DNA of 13,756 nucleotides from Bacteroidales bacterium. GTDB lineage: Bacteria; Bacteroidota; Bacteroidia; Bacteroidales; UBA10428. A model generated the notes under the pieces. The model had not been told where the DNA came from. It worked only from the letters and a program-made list of their open reading frames with translations, and did not search any database. Made by a program: the position numbers and the translations under genes. Position 1 is the first letter of the stretch. Each line of letters starts with the position of its first letter. The stretch is from positions 1-13,756 of the forward strand of contig JAFGOZ010000335.1 in the NCBI GenBank assembly GCA_016926235.1, in the 5' to 3' direction. Below are positions 7,165-13,678 of the stretch, piece after piece.

Positions 7165-7171
7165 CTGTATA

Positions 7172-7498
7172 ATGAAGAAAGATTTAGAAGATACCAGGGC
7201 TAAGATAGACCAGCTCTTTGCCTTAATTCAGAAAACAAAGGATGAGGATGAAGAAATATGGGAGGGCTATGAGATAGAAATTGCCAGACTGATTATTGAT
7301 TATTCAATCCGGAACAATATAATCATACCGTTAATCGATTACGAACTGTATAAGGAGCATTTCAGAGATGATAATGATGAAGATCAATATGACTTCTGGG
7401 AACCATTTAATGACGCTATGTTAGAAGAGAACCTTAAAAATCCACGATTCACACTGTACCCGGAAATAAAATACCTGGCAAGTTGCTGGAAGGTTTAA
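7172..7498 (+). CDS. Acidic hypothetical protein (108 aa)
   Basis: I do not recognise this 108-residue protein. The first 40 residues look like a charged helix or coiled coil (KKDLEDTRAKIDQLFALIQKTKDEDEE). A hydrophobic-acidic middle (IARLIIDYSI, IIIPLIDYELY) is followed by a very acidic stretch (RDDNDEDQYDFWEPFNDAM). It has no signal peptide or membrane segment, so it is probably cytoplasmic. The strong negative charge would suit a DNA mimic or an immunity/anti-toxin type protein, but that is speculation. It lies divergently from the WYL gene and 63 bases before the Nudix gene on the same strand, so the two may be co-transcribed. Confidence 0.6.
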   Translation: MKKDLEDTRAKIDQLFALIQKTKDEDEEIWEGYEIEIARLIIDYSIRNNIIIPLIDYELYKEHFRDDNDEDQYDFWEPFNDAMLEENLKNPRFTLYPEIKYLASCWKV

Positions 7499-7561
7499 TA
7501 TTTCTAAAACCGTATTCAAAAAAAGCTCACATAGAAAGCCAAATGATTAAAATACATCAAC

Positions 7562-8026
7562 ATGAAGAAGAAAAGTGCGGGGATACTCTTGTATAGAGTA
7601 ATAGATTCTGAATTAGAAGTATTATTAGTACACCCCGGCGGGCCCTTTTGGTCTGAAAAGGATCTTGGATCATGGTCGATTCCAAAAGGAGAGTTTTCTG
7701 ATAATGAAACACCCCTGGAAGCTGCAAAAAGGGAATTCCAGGAAGAAACAGGCATTGCACTGACCGGTGATTTTATTGAGCTTAAGCCCGTAATACAGAA
7801 GGGAGGGAAGACAGTATTCTGTTTTGCATGCGAAGGTGATATTGATCCCAAAACCATAAAAAGTAACACCTTTGAAATTGAATGGCCTCCAAAATCCGAG
7901 AGAACAGCGTCATTCCCTGAAATTGACAGGGGGGAATGGTTTAATATTGAACAGGCCAAACTAAAGATTAATGGATCGCAGGCCGCCTTGATAGATGAAT
8001 TAATAGGGAAATTAAAAAATACATAA
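7562..8026 (+). CDS. Nudix hydrolase
   Basis: The 154-residue protein has a complete Nudix box, G-x5-E-x7-R-E-x2-E-E-x-G, with G43, E49, R57, E58, E61, E62 and G64 (GEFSDNETPLEAAKREFQEE, then TG). SAGILLYR at the N-terminus and LLVHPGGPFW with WSIPKG are typical of single-domain Nudix enzymes related to diadenosine-polyphosphate hydrolases. It should hydrolyse a nucleoside diphosphate linked to another group with Mg2+; the substrate cannot be told from sequence. The length is normal and the motif is intact. It follows the acidic hypothetical gene on the same strand. It may be unrelated to defence. Confidence 0.93.
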   Translation: MKKKSAGILLYRVIDSELEVLLVHPGGPFWSEKDLGSWSIPKGEFSDNETPLEAAKREFQEETGIALTGDFIELKPVIQKGGKTVFCFACEGDIDPKTIKSNTFEIEWPPKSERTASFPEIDRGEWFNIEQAKLKINGSQAALIDELIGKLKNT

Positions 8027-8181
8027 TACCCATACTTCATAACAGAAGAACTTCCCGGGCTAATCAGGATGAATACACAGATCGTCTGCTAACTCTCATT
8101 TCCTTACCGGCATGGCATTCCCGGGAATATTGTTCAAAAAATCTGGTCCGGTTGCAGATCTGCAGAGCTTCAATGTACAGG

Positions 8182-8469
8182 TTATTTAAACTTGTCCTGC
8201 AGGGCCTTCAGTGCCGGCTCCATAGCCACCTCATCATCTGAAGGGTAATAACTTACTGCCCCCGGAAGCTTCCCTCTGAGTGCCATCAGCGCGATGTTGA
8301 TAGGGATATTAACACCTGTGATCTCGGTACCGTCTTCACGGAATGCCTTGTAAAATCCATCCGGCATCTTTTCGATATACCCTCCGCCTTTTGGCAAGGG
8401 GAAACGCTTTCCTGTTTCGGATGACTTTTTTGTTTTTTGACTGCTTTTCTTTGCTTTCATGGTCTGCAT
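8182..8469 (-). CDS. Hypothetical protein (95 aa), Lys/Ser-rich N-terminus
   Basis: I do not recognise this family. The N-terminal 20 residues are basic and probably disordered (KAKKSSQKTKKSSETGKR). The remainder is a compact region (GGGYIEKMPDGFYKAFREDG, ITGVNIPINIALMALRGKLP, VAMEPALKALQDKF). ATG 8469 is chosen because the ATG of the AAA gene stands at the same distance from a matching leader (34 versus 33 bases from the inverted repeat). ATG 8460 is an alternative. A longer TTG start at 8520 lies inside the repeat and is rejected. It follows the gene at 8527-9060 by 57 bases on the same strand and is likely co-transcribed or has its own leader promoter. Confidence 0.65.
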   Translation of the reverse strand: MQTMKAKKSSQKTKKSSETGKRFPLPKGGGYIEKMPDGFYKAFREDGTEITGVNIPINIALMALRGKLPGAVSYYPSDDEVAMEPALKALQDKFK

Positions 8470-8503
8470 ATTTTGGTTTATACCGCAATAATAGACATTG
8501 GGT

Positions 8504-8520
8504 TTGCAGCCATTCTGCAA
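8504..8520 (-). promoter_or_regulatory. Leader inverted repeat, copy 1
   Basis: On the minus strand it reads TTGCAG-AATGG-CTGCAA, a perfect 6-base inverted repeat with a 5-base centre. It lies in the 57-base gap between two minus-strand genes. The downstream leader also contains TATTATTGCGG (reading 8493 down to 8483), shared with copy 3 at the same offset. It could be an operator or a small RNA hairpin near the 5' end of the message. Confidence 0.6.
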
Positions 8521-8526
8521 CTGAAA

Positions 8527-9060
8527 TTATTTTTTCTGGTTTTTTACGATCTTTTTATCTGTAACTCTCCCTGCCGAAAAAGTCAGGAACATATCTTCCT
8601 CAAAGATGCTTTCATACCCGGCATGAATATATTCCAACAGCTTACCACGTGGTATTCTTATTGTTCCGGTAATCCATGTCGCAGGGACAGCATCTTTTGT
8701 GCCGAAAAGAAATTCAAGATCTATCTCCCTGGTCTCTGTTAACTTATATCTGGCTTCCCGAAGCAGCCTGCCGTTTTCCATTGGACTTATTTCCCCGCTT
8801 TTGACCATAGGCCTTAACCTCAGCTTTTCTTCCCTGTATCTTAAATTATCAGTAACTTCCGCTGTACCTGATACTCCGGTAAGATAAAGCATATCTTCTT
8901 CTATTTTCCAGGTTGCCAGGTAGCCTCTCCAGCATGCTGTACACCCGGCTATGAACCGGATTTCACAATCTGTCCTGGATTTGTTCAATAAAGGAAGTTC
9001 AGAAGCCATGTGATATTGTTCTCCTTCAAAGGTCAATTTGTCGCCTATTTGTGCTGTCAT
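8527..9060 (-). CDS. Hypothetical protein (177 aa), probably beta-rich
   Basis: I do not recognise the function. The sequence alternates hydrophobic and polar residues as in beta-sheet proteins: AQIGDKLTFEGEQYHMA, ACWRGYLATWKIEEDMLYLT, GVSGTAEV, then ATWITGTIRIPRGKLLEYIH and MFLTFSAGRV near the end. Three cysteines cluster early (DCEIRFIAGCTACWRG). No signal peptide is present. ATG 9060 is chosen over the TTG start at 9132, because that TTG lies inside the leader inverted repeat at 9116-9132 and the extra residues look like translated leader. It is upstream of the gene at 8182-8469 on the same strand, and both carry the leader repeat. Confidence 0.7.
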   Translation of the reverse strand: MTAQIGDKLTFEGEQYHMASELPLLNKSRTDCEIRFIAGCTACWRGYLATWKIEEDMLYLTGVSGTAEVTDNLRYREEKLRLRPMVKSGEISPMENGRLLREARYKLTETREIDLEFLFGTKDAVPATWITGTIRIPRGKLLEYIHAGYESIFEEDMFLTFSAGRVTDKKIVKNQKK

Positions 9061-9115
9061 GGTATAGGTTTTAACTGTATTATTATTTTCTTTACGGTTA
9101 AAATAACAGGACTCA

Positions 9116-9132
9116 TTGCATCCTTTCTGCAA
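9116..9132 (-). promoter_or_regulatory. Leader inverted repeat, copy 2
   Basis: On the minus strand it reads TTGCAG-AAAGG-ATGCAA, with one arm mismatch relative to copies 1 and 3 and the same AWWGG-type centre. It ends 55 bases before the ATG at 9060; the leader is about 20 bases longer than in the other two. A TTATTTTAACCGTAAAG stretch downstream resembles the TATTATTGCGG part of the other leaders only loosely. Confidence 0.5.
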
Positions 9133-9265
9133 CTCAGTAATAATTTTGATCTGAAGTCAGGTTTTTCTTACCTTTATAACGGTACTATAAAAATCATGTA
9201 CATTAATTAATCCCATTGATCTTAGAATGTAACACATTAGTTAGTTTCCTAATGCGAAGAACAAT

Positions 9266-10006
9266 ATGTTAAAAGTAATCAATATAAATTCAAGGATTGA
9301 CTTGACACAGGTTGATTGTGCTTTTATTATGCAGATCATTAATATGGCTGAACAATTTCACTCCTGGAATAAATGCTGGGAAAAGACAAATTCATTATCT
9401 CCATTGCTTGTTAATACTCCAGTATTCCTTCTGAATGAAGAATCAATGCCAAAGTATGGGTATGATGAATATAAAGAAAAAAATGATAATTCACCTCCAA
9501 CTGAGATGCTTGGATTTTATATGAGAACTGGATTTTATAAATCACCAGAACTAAAACCAGCTGTATATATCTGCCCAGAAAAGATCTATAAACATAAGTA
9601 TAAGAAGGGCATTGGATATCACTTGCTATTAACTAAAATTATTATCCATGAATTTGCTCATGCAATTATGGATTACGAAAATGAAAATTCGAAAGTAGAT
9701 ACATCTGAAGGATTTTACCGTTGGATCGAAGAACCCTTTGCAAACTGGTTTGTATTAAAGTATTTTGAAAGCTATGGGTATGGGGATGCTTTCAATAAAG
9801 TTGCTGAGTTTATTAAAGATCAACCTATAAACTACAGACTTGGTTGGAATTTCTCTTTCTCCGGAATAGATGAAAATTTATGGTCACGGTGGAGTATGAT
9901 TAAAGGTAAAGTAACTAATCGTAAAAAAAAGAGATGGCTAAAGTTTGCTCACCAATCTAAGGATTATACAAATGTTTCTGACGAACTTAAATACCTCTTA
10001 AAATAG
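9266..10006 (+). CDS. HExxH metallopeptidase-like protein
   Basis: The 246-residue protein has a zincin motif in KIIIHEFAHAIMDY: H128 and H132 bind zinc and E129 is the catalytic base. A downstream EEPFANWF (E155/E156, about 24 residues after the second His) is a good candidate for the third ligand, as in gluzincin-like enzymes. It has no signal peptide or membrane segment, so a cytoplasmic protease is predicted; the target is unknown. The C-terminal part (about 200-246) is basic (KGKVTNRKKKRWLKFAHQ). It is followed 7 bases later by the repeat-protein gene, so the two are almost surely co-translated. Both are more AT-rich in codon choice than the nuclease cluster, which suggests separate acquisition. 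Confidence 0.72.
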   Translation: MLKVININSRIDLTQVDCAFIMQIINMAEQFHSWNKCWEKTNSLSPLLVNTPVFLLNEESMPKYGYDEYKEKNDNSPPTEMLGFYMRTGFYKSPELKPAVYICPEKIYKHKYKKGIGYHLLLTKIIIHEFAHAIMDYENENSKVDTSEGFYRWIEEPFANWFVLKYFESYGYGDAFNKVAEFIKDQPINYRLGWNFSFSGIDENLWSRWSMIKGKVTNRKKKRWLKFAHQSKDYTNVSDELKYLLK

Positions 10007-10013
10007 ACTTACA

Positions 10014-10646
10014 ATGGACTTATTCAATATTAAAGATAGAAGGCTGCTGAAGTTTACTCAAAATTCGGATCCGATAAAGGATATGAGAATTGGCACTACT
10101 CCTCCTATAGAGGAATGGTTTAAATCAGGAAATTGTAACCTAAATGAGAAAATTAAAATAGAAAAAAACAGAATTACTATCCGAACTAACATTAAACTCT
10201 CAAGTGTACCATCTAAAAAATTCAATTATGATACTTCAGTAAAAATAATAGGTGATCTTATTTGTGACGATCTTGAATTGGAAAATTTTAACAACTGGCC
10301 TAAATTGGAGGTTCAAGGAAACTTTTCATGCAGTAAAACTAAATTGATATCTCTTCAAGGATGCCCCTCAGTAAAAGGTAATTTTTTGTGCGACAATAAT
10401 AGATTAACCTCATTAAAAGGTGCCCCCAAGAACATTAAAGGAAGCTTTTCATGCTGTAACAATCAATTGGAATCTCTTGAAGGATGCCCCAACACAGTAG
10501 GTGGTAATTTTTGGTGCGACAATAATAATTTAACTTCATTAAAAAATGCCCCCAAAATTATTGGTGGAAGCTTTTCATGTACAAATAATCCCTTACAAAG
10601 TATAGATGGACTTCCAGTAGTAAAAGGTAACTGTTGGATAGTGTAA
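10014..10646 (+). CDS. Short leucine-rich-type repeat protein
   Basis: The 210-residue protein has an N-terminal non-repeat region (1-75). It is followed by about six 19-21-residue repeats of the form L-x-SL-x-G-x-P-x3-G-x-F-x-C-x-N-N. Clear units are at 111-129, 130-150, 151-171 and 172-192, with a cap at 193-210. This pattern is found in LRR-like proteins of phages and Bacteroidota and forms a curved protein-binding solenoid. Each unit carries a cysteine at one fixed place (FxC), giving a cysteine ladder. It has no signal peptide. Being coupled to the metallopeptidase gene, it may act as its adaptor, inhibitor or substrate-selector; this is inference. Confidence 0.75.
   Translation: MDLFNIKDRRLLKFTQNSDPIKDMRIGTTPPIEEWFKSGNCNLNEKIKIEKNRITIRTNIKLSSVPSKKFNYDTSVKIIGDLICDDLELENFNNWPKLEVQGNFSCSKTKLISLQGCPSVKGNFLCDNNRLTSLKGAPKNIKGSFSCCNNQLESLEGCPNTVGGNFWCDNNNLTSLKNAPKIIGGSFSCTNNPLQSIDGLPVVKGNCWIV
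10341..10589 (+). repeat. Tandem duplication of a two-repeat block within the LRR-type gene
   Basis: The block 10341-10463 (residues 110-150) and the block 10464-10589 (residues 151-192) match closely in DNA, including ATCTCTT, AAGGATGCCCC, TGCGACAATAATA, TGCCCCCAA and GGAAGCTTTTCATG at equivalent places. One codon differs in length. The odd and even single repeats alternate in type (GCP...CDNN versus APK...FSC). This means the duplication copied a pair of repeats rather than one. Confidence 0.75.
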
Positions 10647-10700
10647 AATAACCTTTCTTTCTTTGATTCAAAAAGATTCTAATAATAATATTTGATAATC

Positions 10701-11204
10701 ATGGCTAAGAAAATTGTTATTCCCTCTAAGGGCATTTTTATCGATGCTTTTGCCCCAGCTCTTCAGAAACTTATTGAAGAATACAATAAAGCGATAAATC
10801 CTTACCTGAAAAAGAAACTCAAAGAAGCAATAAATTCTGTCCTCAGGAAATTCTCTGACAGATACCCTGAAGGAGTATCGGTAAATGCAAAAAAGCTTGC
10901 TGCAACTTATGGAGTGGATTTATGCGATAAGCTTTGGACCGATAAAAACATCTGCGGTAAAACAGGAAATAAATCAAATATTGTCTGGGAACATACTACA
11001 CCCATCACGGAACTTATAGATACACTTCTAAAATGTCAGGATATTGATTGTGTTAAAAGTATTCTTGATGAATACAGCGGAGTAGTCTGGATTACAAGGG
11101 AAGAGGACGATTGTCTGATTAGTGAAGGATACAGAAATGAAAGACCCGGCGGATGGAGGAGATGTTATCAGGAGTGTGGCATAATAGTCATAGAATGCAA
11201 GTAG
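10701..11204 (+). CDS. Hypothetical protein (167 aa) with an EH-x-TP motif
   Basis: I do not recognise this protein with certainty. The N-terminal half is helical and basic (LQKLIEEYNKAI, LKKKLKEAINSVLRKF). The middle has KNICGKTGNKSNIVWEHTTPITELIDTLL with E97-H98, and later VVWITREEDDCLISEG and RNERPGGWRRC. The EH-x2-P plus ITxEE arrangement loosely recalls HNH-type nucleases, but the second histidine/asparagine set is not obvious, so I do not call a nuclease. ATG 10701 is preferred to the TTG at 10692. AATATTTG at 10687-10694 nearly matches the -7 promoter consensus, which would make the message leaderless. It converges with the gene at 11217-11687, with 12 bases between the stops. Confidence 0.6.
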   Translation: MAKKIVIPSKGIFIDAFAPALQKLIEEYNKAINPYLKKKLKEAINSVLRKFSDRYPEGVSVNAKKLAATYGVDLCDKLWTDKNICGKTGNKSNIVWEHTTPITELIDTLLKCQDIDCVKSILDEYSGVVWITREEDDCLISEGYRNERPGGWRRCYQECGIIVIECK

Positions 11205-11216
11205 GATCATTCAATA

Positions 11217-11687
11217 TCATTGCGCGCTAAGATAATTATTTAGTAAATTATTAAGCTGTTCTAAAAGAGCATCCTGATTTTGAGGATCAATCTGACTAAG
11301 TACCAAATCGCTCCAATTATATAACTCATTTTCATGTCCTCTTATAAAATTGGGAATGTTCTCTATCTTTACGGATTCAGTATATCTTATTTTGAGCACA
11401 GACTCTACATTATTCTCAGCTATCGAAAATAAAAGATATGCTCGAAAGGGAACTCCAGACCAACGGGTTTTACTATCGACAGAAATGTATTTCCGTTCCG
11501 GCCCCACATAATTAACATCAGGGTGTATATCTGCATAAAGTACCTCACCGATGCCTTCAAATTCGTGCAGATAATCTCCCCATTCTCTAAGGTAAGTATC
11601 TAATAAAGCATTAGGATAATCTAACCGATGATATCCTAAATTACCAAGATTCTCATTCAATGTTTCTTTCCATGTCATAATCGTCAT
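11217..11687 (-). CDS. Hypothetical protein (156 aa)
   Basis: No family is recognised. The protein has a short N-terminal helix (TWKETLNENLGNLGY), an acidic aromatic-rich core (DTYLREWGDYLHEFEGIGEV, LYADIHPDVNYVG), a beta-like stretch (VPFRAYLLFSIAEN, LKIRYTESV) and a C-terminal helix (QDALLEQLNNLLNNYL). It has no signal peptide or membrane segment, and is overall acidic. A second ATG lies 9 bases inside the frame, at 11678, so the start is uncertain by three residues. It converges with the gene at 10701-11204. A small acidic protein beside a basic unknown could be an immunity-type partner, but opposite strands make that weak. Confidence 0.6.
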   Translation of the reverse strand: MTIMTWKETLNENLGNLGYHRLDYPNALLDTYLREWGDYLHEFEGIGEVLYADIHPDVNYVGPERKYISVDSKTRWSGVPFRAYLLFSIAENNVESVLKIRYTESVKIENIPNFIRGHENELYNWSDLVLSQIDPQNQDALLEQLNNLLNNYLSAQ

Positions 11688-11819
11688 AATCAGTGTTACA
11701 TTAAAAAACAGAATATTACAGTAAATTTAATGATTTTTCTTCTCCAAACGAATTGATATAACATTTTTTGAACTACAGTATATTATTTATAGGTTGTAAT
11801 CCTCGCAACTAATCACTGA

Positions 11820-13490
11820 TTATTTCTTAAATCCGATTTTCCTCTTGGCTGTAAATCCTTCATCCCGGCTGCAGGATTCAAAAAGCATTTCCTTCAGCTT
11901 AAAGTTTCTGTTAGTCATCCTTTTCAGCAGGATCTTCCTTACATGGACATCAATATCACCGCCTGTTATTTCGAATTGTTCTGATAACAAAGCAGATTCC
12001 TGCCTTGTCAGCTCGGGAAGCTTGTCAAGCCATATCTTCTGTCTTGTTTTTTGATCAGGCTTTGAGAATTCGATCCTGAATGAAAACCGGCGTTCAAAAG
12101 CCTTATCAAGATTGGTATTGAGGTTCGTCGTAACTATCAGGATCCCCTCAAATCTTTCCAGCGACTGGAGCAGGATGTTCTGCATGATGTTCATGGTCTG
12201 ATCAGACGAGGTTGTCCTGTCATTTATCTCCAGCCTTTTTGTGAACAGGCCGTCAGCCTCATTTATAAACAGAATGGGCTCAATATCACTGTTCCTTAAA
12301 AGCGATGCATAGTCATCAAAGATCTGCCGGACCTGTTTCTCACTCTCCCCAAACCATTTACTCCTGGTCTGGCTGAGGTCTACCATCATTATATTTCTTC
12401 TTGTCCTGCGTGCAACCTGGTAAACTGCTTCAGTCTTGCCGGTGCCGGAAATGCCGTAAAAAACGGCCGTGATCCCTGATGTCAGATTGTTTCTCTTCAA
12501 TGCCCGGCAATAGTGTTTAAATCTTGAACGATTAAGTATCGATTCTAACTCTTTCAACTGGTCTCTTACCTTGTCATTGAAGAACAGCTTTTTACCTTTT
12601 ATAGATCCGGACTTGATTATACCCGGATTACCATGGTCTGAAACAAGAAGGGCAGGATATTCTGAATAGAGTATTTTGGCTGCTTTTTCAGTAAGTGATA
12701 AGACTTTCTCACCCTCAAACTCTGCATCTGTCAGCTTGAGTATTTTTTGAGATATAAGCTCATTCCTGCCGCCGGACAATTCCTGTTCAAACCTGAGCTG
12801 CTGACCCAGATCATCAAATAATGTATCGGCGAAACCATGGACGCTTATAGAATGTTGTCCGTTAAGCCGGGAGAATCCCATTATCAGGGCAGTACATTTG
12901 CTTACAGTGGATTTCAGAGAGCCATCAATAAGTTTTACAAATGGCATTTCACTGTTTGCTGAGACCAGGAAATCTATCTCCCTGAGGACATCCTTTGTCG
13001 AAATGCTCCCCTGTGAGCGCTCCTCGACAACATCTGAGACCTGTTTCAAAAATCCGGGCAGATCAAATTTTGTTTTTGAATCGAGCAGGGTAATGTCACC
13101 GGCGGAGAGAGCGTCAATTATGTTCAGCGGCACTTTATAACCTGCCTCATCCGACATGGTTAACCTTAACTTCTTCCGGGCAGCTTTCCGGATGTAACCC
13201 TTCTTTTCCAGGGCATCAATATCGCCTTTATAGGTCAGCAGCTTCAGATTGCTGCATCGGAAATGGCGGGCCATCGATTCGAGGGAGACTGAAGAATGAA
13301 AGCCAAGCTCGGCAAATGTGGCAAAAAGGACGGCCTGGCTGGATGTTATCCCGAAAAAACCTGTAATTCTGGCCATGCTGTCCCCGACTTTATTAAAACG
13401 GGTGATGTCAAGCTTACAATACCTGGCAGTTGCGGAAACTGCTTCCAGGTCCCATAGCAGGTTTTGTTCTGATTGATTTTCTGTCTTCAT
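11820..13490 (-). CDS. Winged-helix AAA+ ATPase
   Basis: The 556-residue protein begins with a non-ATPase region. A winged-helix-like part lies near 40-115 (GITSSQAVLFATFAELGF, DIDALEKKGYIRKAARKK). A central region of about 120-330 cannot be assigned. The C-terminal AAA+ module is complete: Walker A GISGTGKT at 346-353, Walker B ILFINEAD at 406-413, sensor-1 TTNLN at 454-458 and arginine finger in ERRF (467-468). KWFGESEKQVRQIF before Walker B is the pore-loop/FtsH-like pattern, suggesting a hexameric remodeller. Wing plus AAA proteins like this are common in Bacteroidota; their targets are mostly unknown. ATG 13490 is chosen because the longer TTG at 13508 lies inside the conserved leader (TTGCGG), and the leader match with 8470-8526 ends at this ATG. 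Confidence 0.88.
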   Translation of the reverse strand: MKTENQSEQNLLWDLEAVSATARYCKLDITRFNKVGDSMARITGFFGITSSQAVLFATFAELGFHSSVSLESMARHFRCSNLKLLTYKGDIDALEKKGYIRKAARKKLRLTMSDEAGYKVPLNIIDALSAGDITLLDSKTKFDLPGFLKQVSDVVEERSQGSISTKDVLREIDFLVSANSEMPFVKLIDGSLKSTVSKCTALIMGFSRLNGQHSISVHGFADTLFDDLGQQLRFEQELSGGRNELISQKILKLTDAEFEGEKVLSLTEKAAKILYSEYPALLVSDHGNPGIIKSGSIKGKKLFFNDKVRDQLKELESILNRSRFKHYCRALKRNNLTSGITAVFYGISGTGKTEAVYQVARRTRRNIMMVDLSQTRSKWFGESEKQVRQIFDDYASLLRNSDIEPILFINEADGLFTKRLEINDRTTSSDQTMNIMQNILLQSLERFEGILIVTTNLNTNLDKAFERRFSFRIEFSKPDQKTRQKIWLDKLPELTRQESALLSEQFEITGGDIDVHVRKILLKRMTNRNFKLKEMLFESCSRDEGFTAKRKIGFKK

Positions 13491-13523
13491 GTTAAACTTT
13501 TTCCGCAATAATAAAAATGCAGT

Positions 13524-13540
13524 TTGCAGCCAATCTGCAA
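13524..13540 (-). promoter_or_regulatory. Leader inverted repeat, copy 3
   Basis: On the minus strand it reads TTGCAG-ATTGG-CTGCAA, differing from copy 1 at one central base. It ends 33 bases before the ATG at 13490. TATTATTGCGG follows at the same offset as in copy 1, and AATTCTCAG precedes it where copy 1 has AATTTCAG. The match therefore spans about 55 bases and is not limited to the palindrome. Confidence 0.6.
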
Positions 13541-13641
13541 CTGAGAATTAGTTAGAATATTTATTAATACTTTGTGGTAAGGAGTAGGGGAAATTCGGAT
13601 TTCGTCATTTCATTCCTCAAAATCCGCCTTCCGAAATGATC

Positions 13642-13677
13642 CTCGCTCTCACTCTCGCTCTCACTCTCGCTCTCACT
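13642..13677. repeat. Three perfect copies of a 12-base tandem repeat
   Basis: The unit CTCGCTCTCACT is repeated three times without change, itself built from two similar 6-base halves. It lies in the gene-free right end of the window. On the minus strand one frame reads as alternating Ser-Glu, but no start codon and no family support a gene there. Confidence 0.85.
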
Positions 13678-13678
13678 C

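Larger units (their letters stand above)
6865..7171. other. Divergent intergenic region, no gene seen
   Basis: About 300 AT-rich bases separate the WYL gene (minus) from the acidic hypothetical gene (plus). The region should contain both promoters. I see the imperfect inverted repeat at 6887-6903, a 10-base palindrome CACATATGTG at 7062-7071 and a TAATTTTG element at 7157-7164. No start-to-stop frame of useful length, tRNA or terminator hairpin is apparent. Confidence 0.6.

Noticed and set aside
7516..8040. A 174-codon minus-strand open frame opposite the Nudix gene
   Set aside because: It is fully antisense to a protein with an intact Nudix box, and its own sequence shows no domain pattern.
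8153..8164. Palindrome TGCAGATCTGCA near the end of the 8182-8469 gene
   Set aside because: It has no 5-base centre and lies downstream of a gene end, so it does not fit the leader repeat family; there is no T-run to make it a terminator.
8470..8520. TTG start extending the 8182-8469 gene
   Set aside because: The TTG belongs to the leader inverted repeat, and the added residues resemble translated leader also seen before 9060 and 13490.
9061..9132. TTG start extending the 8527-9060 gene
   Set aside because: Same reason: it begins inside the leader repeat at 9116-9132.
10341..10589. CRISPR-like array
   Set aside because: The repeats are contiguous and in frame inside a protein gene, with no spacers.
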